This document shows positions 37,594 to 50,437 of a DNA stretch of 64,000 nt, in pieces. The notes below the pieces were generated by a model. It made no database searches and was not told where the DNA came from. It worked only from the letters and a program-made list of their open reading frames with translations. The DNA is from Begonia masoniana (lineage: Eukaryota; Streptophyta; Magnoliopsida; Cucurbitales; Begoniaceae), in NCBI GenBank assembly GCA_022432975.1, contig CM039502.1, forward strand, positions 74,977,497-75,041,496, in the 5' to 3' direction. Position numbers and translations under genes: made by a program. Position 1 is the stretch's first letter. Each line of letters starts with the position of its first letter.

Positions 37594-40500
37594 TTAGCGT
37601 CTAGGTCTAGGTGAGCAGCAAAACTCAGCAAGGAGGGCTACGTGATCGGACGACCACTCAGAAGACGGAAGTGCAGTATCTTTCCTCAAGCTCTCCTCAT
37701 CCAGTAGTTCCAATAAGGATTCTACTGTTAAAGAGTCCTCTGCAGAAGTAGAAAACAAAATGATAATTTATGCATGAACAAATGTCAATTATATGGTCTT
37801 TAGTTGAAAAGTATCCTATGCATGAAATCAGTTGCATTAATTTTCAAGTTGATCTTTATAGACCTGTTTCTGTCTTCTTCTTTCAGCTCTTCGCCATAGT
37901 TCCTCTTTCAGAGTTTTTTAATACATTACATACAGGATGTCATTGTAGTCATATTTCTTTGCACATATTTTTGCTTAAAAATACTCTTACCAAAAGAAAA
38001 TATAGAAAACATTAAATGAAGATACAAAGACTGAATTACCTGTGTAAAATATGTAGTCTAACGTGCCAATAAAATCCCTAGTACAGTTTGTAAATAAGGG
38101 TTCATTTGTTGCAGGGTCCATTTTCCTTCTTTGGTGATCTAATCCAAGACTAACTGCCGCTCTAGCAAGGGTAGAATAAGCACTAACCTGCAACAATCAT
38201 TTGATCATAACAGGCACAAGTAAAACGAGTGTGGAGTGACAATCCCTCCTTCCACTTCAAACCCCTCTTCTAGGCAATAACACATCACTCTCCATCAATT
38301 CCAGGCAAAAACTTACCAGAGGCAGCTGATGGATCAACTTGCTGTGTGGCCGACATATATTAAGTGGATCAACTGCTAGATCTGAATGCATAGGATCTAC
38401 CTTCCCATGTGCAAGCAGAGTATGTGGTGCACTGCGAAAGGGCAGTAACACTGGTAAATTATAAGAACAGCGCAGAAATCCTAACATGATTGAGTGAATA
38501 ATGAATATCAGTGCACAAGACAACCTTCCAGGAACAGAATTAAAATCCCCACAAACCAACATTGGAATATCTGCGCTAGCAGCTATTTTCTCCAATCCTT
38601 TTAAGAGCGTATGCACCTAATTTTACAAACAAAGATGTATTTCAATTAGAGCATGAAAGGATAAAAATATAATACCCAGATTTACTTTAAACAAAAAGTC
38701 ACCTGCCAGAGTTTGACATCCTTCAGATCTTGGTGGCCATTTATGTGGGTATTAGCCTGACAAAGCAAAAGGGAAGATAACAAAAATCAAGAAATTTGGC
38801 AAACTGCACAAATGCATTCAATGGAGATTTTTTTTTTCTCTGTTATGAAAAAAAAAATACATGGCTTTATGATCAAATAGAGAAAATTAACAATTTTACT
38901 AAAAGATTAAATACACAATTAGAACAAACATAACAAGGATGAACAAAAGAATAGAAATTGTATTCTCAATCTAACATGTATAAGAGAAGTGTTCCATCGC
39001 ATAGATATCACTACAAAAAAGCAACTTTGATAGAAAGTAAGAGAGTATAACTCACTCCAAAAGCTAGCTCAATGAGTGAGGACACTCCCCTTGTATTTAT
39101 ATAGAACCGTTTGTTTTGGTTCTGTCAATGTAGGACAACATCCACCCACACGTCTAGCGTGATAGGTTTTTTTCCTTCACGTCTAGCGTGTTTAATCGGT
39201 ACTCACATCGTATAAATATAGCTCTGATACCATTATAAAAAAGTGAGAGGGTATAACTCACTTCAAAAGCTAACTCAAAGGAATGAAGAAATCCTCTTCA
39301 TATTTATACAAGACTGTTTGCTTTGGTTCTGTTGATGTGGGACAACACCTGCCCACACGTCTAGCATGATAAGTTTTTTTTTTCTTCACGTTTAGCGTGT
39401 TTAATCGGTCATCACATCGTACAGATTTAGCTCTGATACCATGATAGAAAGTGAGAAGGTAGAACTCACTCCAAAAGCTAACTCAATGAGTGACAGAATC
39501 TCTCTCATATTTATAAAGGACCGTTTGTTTTGGTTCTGTCGATCTGGGACAACACTCACTCACACGTCTAGCATAATAGGTTTTTCTTTCTTTCACGTCT
39601 AGCGTGTTTAATCGGTTCTCAAATCGTACAGATTCAGCAAAAAAAAAAAAAACTTATCACGCTAGACGTACGGGTTGGTGTTATCTCACATCGACAGAAT
39701 AAAAGCAAACAGTCATGTATATATACAAAGGGGATTCCCTCACTTATTGAGCTAGCTTTTGGAGTGTGTTTTACTCTCACTTTCTATCATGGTATCGGAA
39801 CTAAATTTGTACGATGTGAGGACTGATTAAATACGCTAGACGTGAAGAAAAAAAACCTATCACGCTAGACGTGTGGACAGGTGTTGTCCCACATTGACAG
39901 AACTAAAGCAAACAGTCTTGTATAAATATGAGAGGATTCCCTCACCACTCCTTTGAGATAGCTTTTGGAATGAGTTCTACCTTCTCACTTTCTATCATGG
40001 TATCAGAGCTAAATCTGTACGATGTGAGGACCGATTAAACACGCTAGACGTGAAGGAAAAAAAAAACTTCTCACGCAAGACGTGTGGGCGGGTGTTGTCC
40101 CACATCAACAGACCTAAAGCTAACGGTTTTGTATAAATATGAGGAAGATTCTCTCATTCTTTGAACTAGCTTTTACAGTGAATTCTACCCTCACTTTCTA
40201 TCATGGTATTAGAACTTGACATTAGAGACGATGGTGGAATTTGGACCTAGTCCAGGCACGCTATGCATGAGGGTGAGTATTGATAATTGTGTTTGTCCCA
40301 CATCGTCTATTAGATGAGCCTGTAATTTTTATATATGTGGAGAGATTCTCTCTCCTCTTAAGATAGCTTTTGAGGTTGAGAAGACCCAAGACCACCAATA
40401 CTAGTATCAGAGCTCGGGCTACTAACAATTCTTCGTCCAACCCTGAAGAAACTGGGTAGATGGTTATCCAAGTCAAGGCCCGATGTATGAAGGGAGAGAT

Positions 40501-43500
40501 TGTCAGGGTTAATCCCACATCGGTTGTGGAAGGTACTTGGTGATAGTTTATAAGTGTGAGGGAAAGCCTCACCCTTTGAGGTAGCTTTTAGAGTGAGTTC
40601 TACCATCTCACTTTCTATCAAACTTCATGAAAGAAAATAGTTTCCGAACAGAGAAACACAGATTTTTTTTGCAACTTTCCCTGCTCAATCATACAACCGA
40701 CTATGCACACAGAATAAGACTAAGTCAGAGTTACATTTAGTGCCCTATGATGCATGCTGCATGATGCAACAGTTTCACATTTGATAGGATCAATTAATCA
40801 CAGGGGAGGATTACAAGATAGTAGAATAATTAATCCCCACATTACCAAAAGAAGAAATAGAACATGAAGTCAGGAAACCTTACCACACAAAGAAGCTGCC
40901 TTTTTCCTGCAATATCAGCTCCCTGGTTGTTAAATTTCGCTTCCAGAACAACAATCAGGGCAACATTATCCTACAAATATTTACCCTTCAACAATCAATA
41001 ACGGGCCACTCAAACATAAATAGAAAAGAAAAAGATTCCAAAGAAAATAGTACCTTAACTAATCTATTCAAAGCAGTTTTCTTTTGTGCAGTTGGTATCA
41101 TTGCATCTGTCAAAGACTGGGCAGCCTTGTTGAACTCAACCTGCATACGTAAAAAATTTCCTTTAATGGAAAAAAATAATGACTCGCAACAAAATTGTTG
41201 CATGTAAAGCTTCCCAACCTCGTATTTTTTGACATGTGCAAATCTGTCTCTTCGGAAAAAGGTTGCACAGCCATCAATTGTCTGCATGTTTCCACCATAT
41301 ATCTGAAGTCAACAAGAATCTCAATTAACACATGATAGAGACAAAAGTATAAATATAAACTTTAAAGAATTGAAATACCTCGTTAGTTTTTCTCTTGAAT
41401 AGAGCTTGATATCCATGTTTGTCGAGCTCAGGTGCAAAGAATTCTTCAAAATGATCACTTTGAACCTGGGATATAACTTATTGATGTCAGATGTATTTAT
41501 ACGATGGCCAAGAACCATCATTCCTCATTTGAAAGTTACAAGTAGAAGTTATTACTCTGTTGTAAAATTAAAAACACAAGATCGTGTCCTAATAAATTAC
41601 AGCTTGCCAATGGTGTGTGCATGTGATGATTGACTGCAGGAACATGGCTCCTGCTCAACATTTTCATCCAATCTACCAATATTTATCTAGCCAATAAGTT
41701 ACTTATGCCCCTCATACTCAACAGTCAACAACTTCTTAATTTACCAACAACCCCCATTAGACATTCAAATTTCCTCTAAAGGTATCATGACTCTCCAAAC
41801 TGAATTCCAAGTTAACAATAGCGCTTTTTACCCAGGAATAACAGTCATTTTCAGTAGGGTAATGAAAAAAAATGAAATGGGAAACCACTCCCTAATATCT
41901 TTCTAATGAAAAAAAGGGTGACGTCCAAGTGAAACCTAACTCTCAATATCTATATCCTTAGAATTTTCAAAATAAAGCTTTACTAGATTATAAAATGACC
42001 CAACGAATAATAAATTGTCTTTCAATACATTTTCTACTACTTCCATGAACGAACGAACAACCATCTAATGAAATATTTTAATAAGGAAACCAACAAATCT
42101 ATACACAATTCTAACAGCAGAAACAGTGAGATTGACTAAAAAACTTACAGGGCAGAAAGAAGATACTGAAATTTATAACACACAAGCAATGTTTCACAAC
42201 ATATCCTGAACCATTGCCTTCACAAATGCAAATGGATGACTAAAAGAAATTACAAAGAAAAATCCACATACTTAATTTATAGCACAAAAGAAACATTTCA
42301 CATATCAAAACATACTTTATAGATTATCAAAAGTAGGACTACCCCAACATACCTCCTGAAGACAAATAATATCCGCTTGGTATCCAATTATTTCCTTTGA
42401 TAAATTTTGTTTGCGATATTGCCAAGAAAGAGCCCATGTAGGGCAATAACTGTAAATATCATTTGTGGCATAGACATCAGCCAAAATGTTGTACGAAAGC
42501 ACTGTAAAAGTTCCTGATGATGAACTACGACCGTTTGAATCTAAATGCCTCAGCACATTAATACCATTGATGGAAATCAAGCGACGAGGCGTGGGAGAGG
42601 GAGCAGGAATCACACGAGACGTTAATAATGTGCTGGCGTGTCCCACATGCAGTTTTGAGTCTGCGTCAACCACAACACACTCAAACTTCAGGACATGACC
42701 AATATCATCAGCTGAGGGAGTGTATGTTTTGGAGCGTCCAACCTCAACCCAAGTCTCGCCTCCACTTCTCTGTGTAATGGTTGCAGGATAAGGAGGTGCT
42801 GAACCATTTGCGAAGGTAGTACTGGTTGCAGAACTAGAGAAGCTAGCATTGATCACACCGGATCCCGAGCTATTAAAGCGCCCAAACAACTCTTCCTCCT
42901 CATTTCCATTTTCATTCACAGCACTTGCAGCTCGGTCATGTAGCACTCGGTGATGCTGCCATGCATCTGAAAAGCACTTCGGAGAGCAATGATAGCTTTT
43001 TACAACAGGAAGTTTTGCTTTGATACAGCCTAAACATTGCAGTGTGGCTTGCTCAGATGGATGTATGCTGCATATAGCAACCTTCCTATCACTTTGTACA
43101 CGATACCTGAAATAGAATTTAAAAACAACAAAAATCTCAATTTGATATTGAAAATAAAACAAACACATCTCGTCTTACATTAAAGCTTCGTGCTTGAAAC
43201 CACTCGATAAAAAAATAGACCCAAATCATTCAAAGATTTCATTTTTGTTAGAGGCAGAAAAATTTACTGGGAATAAATGAGTATGGGACCTAATTAATGT
43301 TTCCTTTATCTCATTTAAATTTTAAATCTAGCTAGACAAAGCATGCGGCATTTCAATAGGGGGCGCGTGCTCTTACCCTGCCGTGTAAAATTGTTATTTT
43401 TGTTTAGTTTCAACATTTTTCTTGCTAAGATTCTTGGGGATCTTCTTCACTGAATTTCTGTATTCTGACTGATGGCCAAAAATTATATAATCAATTCCAC

Positions 43501-44168
43501 AAATGGGGACTCAGTATATTAGGCACTATCAATCAACCACTTAAAAGCACATAAAATTCTTCAATGAACAGGGTAGCAATGATCCAGTAAACGTCACTGG
43601 CCATTCTGTGAACAGAGCAGAAAATTAAACTAATATTACAAGAAAAACATGTAAATGCAGAATAAGCAGAAATTACAGAAACAAGTTGAGCCCTACTAAT
43701 TTAACAGCAACTACTATCTGAAAAAGAAAAGTTCATAACTTTAAACATTTATCAAAAGATCATTTCTAGAAAGCAATCATAACTACCAACGAACCTAATC
43801 AAAATGAAGCTTGAAAGTTCCTATCAGCTCCAATCACTCTTCAAGACGAATGTTAAATTGATTTCTAAATTAGAAACTCTTAAGAAAATTAGGAACTCCC
43901 CAAAAAAACGCAAACTTTTATCTCCCATGAGTTCAGTGGCTCCCACAAAACAAATGTCGCAGTGATCTTCAACCTATGGTGGCAAGACTTATTGCAATGG
44001 TAAAACTTACCACTTGTATCTCAGAAAGTGGCTATCAAGCGGAGTTGACTCAGGCACATCTTCAGTAGTGACGGTCTTATCGGGTCGGCAAAGGAGTACA
44101 TAGGGCGTGAGCTCGCAACCTACAATGGGAATATCAGAGGGCAAGTGCACGCGTAGGACGCTCAGCAT
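37594..44168 (-). CDS. CCR4-1: CCR4-type deadenylase, CCR4 homolog 1-like (11 coding exons, 603 aa)
   Basis: Catalytic deadenylase of the CCR4-NOT complex (EEP nuclease family), which shortens mRNA poly(A) tails. Exons: 44168-44011, 43106-42353, 41465-41379, 41302-41219, 41140-41054, 40970-40884, 38756-38703, 38616-38525, 38431-38317, 38187-38040, 37739-37594; they total 1812 bp in one frame. The start MLSVLRVHLPSDIPIVGCEL matches plant CCR4a. Residues about 60-110 carry a Cys/His-rich segment (CLGCIKAK, YHCSPKCFSDAWQHH). The catalytic domain shows Glu304 in CLQE, Asp461/Asn463 in GDFN and His588 in SSDH. As in other plant CCR4s there is no leucine-rich repeat domain. The intron between 40883 and 38757 holds an inverted TRIM array. 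A minus-strand TTTGTTTCAG at 44335-44344 suggests a 5' UTR intron. Confidence 0.95.
39028..40620. mobile_element. Array of TRIM retrotransposon LTRs, partly inverted, in a CCR4 intron
   Basis: Small LTRs of 106-120 bp begin TGTTGTCCCACATCG and end CTTTCTATCA. Reverse copies: 39028-39140, 39233-39347, 39442-39554. Forward copies: 39679-39789, 39892-39997, 40093-40203. A primer-binding site TGGTATCAGAGC (or a variant) adjoins the LTRs (reverse at 39221 and 39430; forward at 39790, 39998, 40204). Internal segments are about 80-95 bp and contain two copies of a CACGCTAGACGTG motif. A related but distinct element follows, with LTRs about 40288-40401 and 40501-40620. There is no coding capacity. 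TRIM identity follows from LTR size, TCCCACATCG and the initiator-Met primer site. Confidence 0.85.
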
Positions 44169-44567
44169 ACTTCACTTCCAGTCAATCGTCGCAGCACGGC
44201 AAGCCTATCAACGCCAATCGAACATAGAAATCAACAACTCTCACAGTTCTCAGAGTACCACAGAAGAATAGTAGGCGGCCACCTGGCGGATCCGCCATTC
44301 CTAAACGAGCCAGATTCCCGCCAGCCTTGACCGACTGAAACAAAACATGAGTGATCAATGAAAACCCCTCGAAGAAAATAGTTGGAAGAGACTCCGGATC
44401 TCGCAGAAACAGTTGGTCCTGTAAAGAGGTAGGAGAGCGGTGAAGTGAGAAGTTTTGGAAGCGCAATCGCTTGAAGAGACTAATCAGAAAATTGTTGGAA
44501 GGAACTAGAAGAGATAAATACGGAGGATCAAGATAATCTGGTTTTGATATATAAATGGGAAAAAAAT

Positions 44568-44622
44568 GGAGGAGAGAGAAAGAGTTAGGGTTTTATAGAG
44601 AGAGAGAAGAAGAGAGAGAGAC
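44568..44622. repeat. GA-rich microsatellite upstream of CCR4
   Basis: Interrupted GA repeats (GAGAGAGAGAAGAAGAGAGAGAG) lie about 400-450 bases upstream of the CCR4 start codon. On the gene strand this is a CT-rich tract, common in plant core promoters and 5' UTRs. Confidence 0.7.
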
Positions 44623-44639
44623 GTCCGCATGTACTTGTT

Positions 44640-45443
44640 TTATTTTTCCCCCGTGATTTGTTCACGTGCTGTTGGCTAATACAAATTTTACTTCTACAAA
44701 TTATCATTTTAATATATTACTAATATATTAATTACATTTTTTATTAAATAATGTTAGTTTATTTTCTTATTATCTTATTATATTATCTGTCAAACAATCA
44801 TTTGTTAATAAATTAACTATTTATAATTTATTACATTAATTATATTTTAATTACATCAATCACTACGTCGACGAGTATTTTATGAGAGTAGAATAAGAGA
44901 ATAAACATGTTATTACTCTAAATTATTTTCTAAACAAATCAATTTTACACCTTTCAAATATCAACAATTTTGACATTGTTGTCAATTTATCCATCAAATC
45001 CAGTATATATATATATCATGTTTTTCACTTATTGAAGTGTTAAACTGATTTTTTAACTCGATTTTAAACTTATCGTGTGATTCATTGAGTTTGAAATCGT
45101 CGAGCAAGAGATTGATAATATAAAATTTAATTTGTAAATGATATTAAACATTAATATAAAAATTATACCTTTTCTTTTATTGTATTATCCATGTCTCGTT
45201 TTTCGTATTTTTAAATTGATCTTTAGTTGTCGTTGGTTCGAAGGTCGATCAAGAATATCTCAAGGCGGCTTGTCATCTCCGAGTCGTGACATTCCAGGCT
45301 AAAACTTTTGAGCACATCTTCTCACAAAAGAAAGCAGATTTATTTACCATATAGGCACGGAATGATCCATGGTAATACATGGTAAGTTAAAAATTTTAAA
45401 AGCTCACATTACAGTACATCATCAAAACTTAATTCTCGTAGAC
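44640..45443. other. AT-rich intergenic region
   Basis: No gene seen. A TATATATATAT-type run lies at about 45005. It should include the promoters of the divergent CCR4 and defensin-like genes. Confidence 0.5.
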
Positions 45444-45757
45444 ATGGCCAAACTCTCTTTCCCCCTCTTCTTCTTCTTCCTCGTTCTTCTTCTCTCAGGT
45501 TACATTCTATTATAATCCTGTTTTATTTGTACATGCATGCATTTATTTACATATATTTTTATGTAATAGGAATTGCAGCCAAAGAAACTGACGCAATCGA
45601 TCATATAAGATGTGCATCAATGTTGTATGAAACTGGGTGTGTACTCGCAGATTGCGGGAGAAAATGCTTTGAGGAATACGGCGACTTGGGTCATCTTTGC
45701 GTTCAGGACAACTACGGGTGCAATTATTCTTGCAAGTGCTTCTTCGATTGTCGTTGA
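45444..45757 (+). CDS. Defensin-like secreted cysteine-rich peptide (2 exons, 80 aa)
   Basis: Exon 1 (45444-45498) encodes MAKLSFPLFFFFLVLLLS, a clear signal peptide. A 71-bp GT-AG intron follows, and exon 2 (45570-45757) encodes the mature part. One intron just after the signal peptide is the standard layout of plant defensin-like genes. The mature region has nine cysteines with spacing C-X8-C-X4-C-X3-C-X10-C-X6-C-X3-C-X-C-X3-C; C-X3-C and C-X-C fit a cysteine-stabilised alpha-beta fold. Compared with the paralog at 49014-49700, the sixth cysteine is extra, giving an odd total. It is probably secreted, with a role in defence or signalling; the exact class is not recognised. Confidence 0.8.
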
Positions 45758-46451
45758 ATCATGATTTTGGTTAATTTTTATAAAATAATGTACTTTGTGT
45801 ATCTCCAAGTGTTACAGACAAATACCTGCCTTAATTCGATAGTATTTAATTAGTTTTCTTTACTATTTTATTTCTTTCTCAAATAATACAAGTAATTTAT
45901 AGAATTTAAGGATAAAGTACAATTTATATCGTTCTTAGTCCTTTGCAAATAAAATTTTAAACTATTTTTTTTTTAGCAAATCGAATTTTCACATTTTAAA
46001 TTTTAACAATTTAAATATTGTCGTCAATTTATCTATGTTTTAACCTAATTTCTAATATTTTTGGTGATTTCTAATTTAATTTTTAACTTTGTTGATCTAA
46101 TTTTTAGTGATATCAAACTTTGTTGATTTCTTTGGATGAGTTAAAAATCAAATTGAAATGCTTGGTTAAATGAAAAATATCGCAAACACATTTTAGATTT
46201 AACATATCAAATGACGTACTTTTAGAGTTTAAATTGCTAACGGGACATAATTTGGTATTTTTGAACTTCAGAGTTTAAATTGTTAACACGACGTAATTTA
46301 GTGTTTAAATTGTCGAAACTATACACTCACTCTGACTTTGGAATTCAATTTACTAACTACCCAGATTAATTTTTTTAATAACAAATACAAAAAACTAGGG
46401 TATACTTAATTTTTTATTTATAGTAAAGTTTATTTATCATCGTTCATCTTT
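45758..46451. other. AT-rich intergenic stretch
   Basis: No ORF or structured feature that I can support. Confidence 0.55.
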
Positions 46452-46456
46452 GTTAG

Positions 46457-48429
46457 TGTTAGGATTAGACGCCCTAATCCACCTGAAACGAACGATCGAT
46501 AATACGAAAAAGAAAAAGGAGAAAATAATGAACACCGAATTTTACGTGGAAAAACCCTTACGGGAAAAAACAACGGGCAGAGGAACAAATCTACTATGAA
46601 GATCGAAATACAACCGCAGGTTTTGTGACTCTAGTTTACATCAATTTATAGAGAAAATAAAACCTTAATGATATTCTCAAAATGGGCCTAACCGGTCTGG
46701 CCCATATAAAATTCGGGTCACACCAAATTCTAACAAATCTCCACCTTGACACGAATTCCATATAAGAGATCCAACGGGCTACTCGGCCAAACTCAAAGCG
46801 AATTCAGAATACTGAACTCTGACAATCTCCACCTTCGAAATTCCGGTGCAAGGAAACAAATCTTCAAAACATTAAAAATATCATCCTCTGCCACAAAGGC
46901 CCCAGATGGGCTACCTTAACAACTAATGCTAATCAGATTTAAATACCGAACTTTACGTGAGAGATCCAACGGGCTACTCGGCCCAACTCAAAACGAATCC
47001 AGACCACTGAATTCTGACAATCTCCACCTTCAAAGAAATTTCGGTACAAGGAAACAAATCTGCAAATCTTCCTCCAAATCTTTCTCAAATCTCAACCTCC
47101 CAACAAAATCGATATTTTGCACCCAAAAAAAATATCACAAAAAACTTGTTCCTGTTTTATCTCTGAAGAAACAAGGAAGATAAACGAAATGGTGAGGTTG
47201 AACGGAGTGAGGCGGCTCTCCTCTCTTCACTGGTCGGCAACAAGAACAGTGATTAACCCTTTCAAAAATCAAAATAAATTCCACAAAATATTCTGAACCA
47301 ACAAAATCGCCCCACCAAACTCATAATTTTCGATGAATAATTCAGCCAGCCACAGAATTTCAATATCAGAATTCTAGCAATATCTCCACCCGATGATTAC
47401 TCCTTAAATAATAGCAAATAATATCTCAAACCCTTCAGAAAATTTCAGAACCCCAATATTTCACAATCCAGAATTTCAGAATATATTCAAAAATTAACCG
47501 AAGATCCACGGCAAGCAAATAATCAATATTCGGCAAGCAAATAATCAATACGCAGAATTCTGAAATCCAGTGAAAAATACCAACAAAGCAGAACAAACTG
47601 ATGCTGCTCGGATCGGTTCTGAACAGAGATGGCAACACTGCTTGGTTGCTGAACGGTGATGGTTTGCTGACAGAAGACGGCGGCTAGGGCTCGGCGACGG
47701 AGGCGCGGAGGCGCGGCGTTCGCGGCGAGCAGAACGGAGCGAACGGAGCGCGGCGGTGGATTCTGAGCGCGCGACGATGGCGGAGAGTTCTGTGCGCGAC
47801 GACGACGGGATTCTGAACGGAGCGTGGCGGAGCGTTCTGTGCGCGCGGCGGCGAGACCGGAGAAGCGAGTGCGTGAGTTCGGCTCGGGCAAAAGCTCTCC
47901 TCTTCTCCTCTGTCGAAGAAGAACAACAGAACCAAAGTTCTTGTTCTGTTTCTTCACACGCACAGCAAAAAGCAGAAAAGAAATTAACTTTTTTTTTTTT
48001 TTTCTTTTTCCTCTTTATTTCTTGATTTCCTTTTCTCCAAAAATTGCAAATTTCCATTGAAATTGCAAACTAGAAATCGTTCGATACCTTCGAATAATCA
48101 AACCCTGATCTTCGAAAAAAAAAAATTCAACCTGAATCTCTGATACCACTTGTTAGGATTAGACGCCCTAATCCACCTGAAACGAACTATCGATAATACG
48201 AAAAAGAAAAATGAGAAAATAATGAACACCGAATTTTACGTGGAAAAACCCTTACGGGAAAAAACCACGGGCAGAGGAACAAATCTACTATGAAGATCGA
48301 AATACAACCGCAGGTTTTGTGACTCTAGTTTACATCAATTTATAGAGAAAATAAAACCCTAATGATATTCTCAAAATGGGCCTAACCGGTCTGGCCCATA
48401 TAAAATTCGGGTCACACCAAATTCTAACA
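46457..48429 (-). mobile_element. Complete non-coding LTR retrotransposon (1973 bp) with 5-bp target duplication
   Basis: Direct LTRs 46457-46735 and 48151-48429 are both 279 bp, with about four substitutions between them. They are bounded by TGTTAG...CTAACA and flanked by GTTAG on both sides (46452-46456 and 48430-48434). On the minus strand a primer-binding site TGGTATCAGAG lies just inside the LTR at about 48139-48149, and a purine tract (GGTGGAGATT) lies next to 46735, so the element reads right to left. The 1415-bp interior has no gag or pol; it has two diverged copies of a block of about 105 bp (46760-46865 and 46959-47067) and a GC-rich Arg/Ser-coding stretch (about 47680-47890) without recognisable domains. 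Confidence 0.9.
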
Positions 48430-48970
48430 GTTAGTGCGGTTTGTTGTAACTTCTGTCGAACATTTTTTCGAAATATATTATATTTAAACTTTGGTAAAAG
48501 GCGCAAATCTTAAATTATTTTGGAAATGTTTAGATTGACGTTACCATAAATTTAATAGAATAATATTTTATAAGGACAGTTATATTTATATTTAAATATT
48601 ACTTTTAGATGATTATATTTTGATAATTTTATTTGTAAGAATAGTTTATAACTAAAATGGAAAATGTAATTATTAATTCTTATTATAATTATATTTACAA
48701 ATATCACTAAAGTTGAATATATATTTACAAAATACATGCATATATTCCCTAATCTATAATAAATAAATATATTTATTCAACAGTGGTAGTGCAAGCATAA
48801 ATAATCTTGTAAAATCCATGTCTAATTTTGACAATTTATCTGAATTTAGTTATTTGGTCTCACATTTAAGTTTTCAAATTTGGCAATTATATTTGGCGCT
48901 CAAGTAGAACAAAAGTAACTGATAATCTGCCTTAAATGGATAATTACGCTGTGTTCCTAGTTCTAAAGTT

Positions 48971-48978
48971 TATAAATA
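48971..48978 (+). promoter_or_regulatory. TATA box of the defensin-like paralog
   Basis: TATAAATA lies 36-43 bases upstream of the ATG at 49014, suggesting that a promoter remained although the coding region is broken. Confidence 0.55.
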
Positions 48979-49013
48979 GCACCCTATCCATGCATCATTG
49001 CATATCAATAGAG

Positions 49014-49700
49014 ATGGGTAAGCGTTTTGTTCATCTCTTCTTTTTTCTCTTTCTTCTCATCTCGCGTAAGTTTCCTTCTCACTCTCTTTGTTTTTTTTTT
49101 GGATCCACATGTTTTGTCGATGTTCTTTGTTTTTTCACCATGTAGATCTAGAGAAAACAAATTCTTTGCGACGCGGAAAAAAATATTACTTACATTTCAT
49201 CTATCGAGAGTTACTATTTTTATCTGTTTCATAACTTTTCAGAAATATATTTTTAGTTTCCGGGATCTCTTCAACCCTATAATAAAAGCAAAGCCTATGT
49301 TTTGAAAAATATCTTTTCATAATTCATTTACGTGTTATAACTTATATAAGCCATAAATAGTTTTGTCCCAATTTTTGTATTTTTCTTTTTTGTATATTGT
49401 TCAAATTGAAAAAGTTTAAACCATTTCTCATTTTAAAAAAAAAACAACTCCAAACACATCGATCCTTATTTTTAGTGTCTTGGATTAAAATGCTGTCGTG
49501 TTTTTGGCATCACAGCAGTGGTGCCGAAAGAAGCGGAAGCACAAATAAAGAGATGTTGATAGGAGTTGTACAAAACAGGGTGTACACTAAACGACTGTGG
49601 GAAGAAATGCTGGGATAAACACCATGATGCTGCTCACAAGTGCATCATAAACATAGACCAGACTGATTATGCTTGCTTCTGCTTCTTCAATTGTTCTTGA
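49014..49700 (+). pseudogene. Defensin-like paralog with two adjacent in-frame stops
   Basis: Exon 1 (49014-49065) encodes a signal peptide (MGKRFVHLFFFLFLLIS), with a GTAAGT donor. Exon 2 starts at 49516 or 49519 (tandem CAG acceptors, both in frame) and ends at TGA 49698-49700. The reading frame matches the gene at 45444-45757 (YKTGC...DCGKKC, CFCFFNC), but directly after the first cysteine it reads TGA TAG. Without those codons the spacing would be C-X8-C-X4-C-X3-C-X10-C-X10-C-X-C-X3-C, an eight-cysteine pattern. The rest of the frame is intact, so inactivation looks recent, or the stops could be an allele or sequence error. Confidence 0.75.
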
Positions 49701-50437
49701 TTTTTTTTAATAAATTATGCAATATTTTCCTATTTTGTCACACATTATGTTCTACGCTACACACTGGATTTCAATCAATTTAATGAGTTATACCACTGGA
49801 TTTCAAATCGCTGGGTTTTGTCAGTCAACTGGTATTTTAATTATTCAATAATTACTTTTTTAATACGTGGTAATAGTATATTATATTAACAACAATTTAT
49901 TCGACTTGGAAAGAGAATTTGCTCATGGTAACGGATCGAAAATTTTAAATCATTGTTTCCATATTTGTAGAAAGAAAAAAAAAATGTCGAAAGCATTACA
50001 ATTATTTTTTGAAAGATAATATTAGGTTTGTCTTTGAATTATACACTCTAATCTTAGCTCGTGACATGATACTTATATATTAATTTGATATAATAATTAA
50101 AATAAATTATAAATATTTAAAAATAAGACATTAATTCGACAACTTAATGGTCGCTACATGAAAGATAAGATTCAAGTGTAACATTAAAAGATAAACTTAA
50201 AATTATTCTTTTTTGAATTATTCAAATAACTTTATCAAATTTGCAAATAAATTACCAAAAAATAATGAAATTTTTTAACACGGGTAGTGTACATGCATTT
50301 TCCTTTAATATTTTCTTAAAATGAGTGGCTTCCTTTTATGGATTCCCTTCTCACGATGTAATGGAACGACATAGTTTTGGTGCGGGTGCCACAAGTGGAA
50401 AGGCAAGGGCGACCGGATCTTGTTAATGTATATTTGT
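49701..50437. other. AT-rich intergenic stretch
   Basis: No gene seen. Confidence 0.5.

Noticed and set aside
44182..44466. Upstream minus-strand ORF of the CCR4 gene
   Set aside because: It lies in the 5' UTR region, crosses a likely splice acceptor and has no similarity that I recognise.
47545..48057. Minus-strand 170-codon ORF in the LTR element
   Set aside because: It is an Arg/Ser-rich low-complexity translation of a GC-rich stretch with overlapping frames equally open; no gag, pol or host domain.
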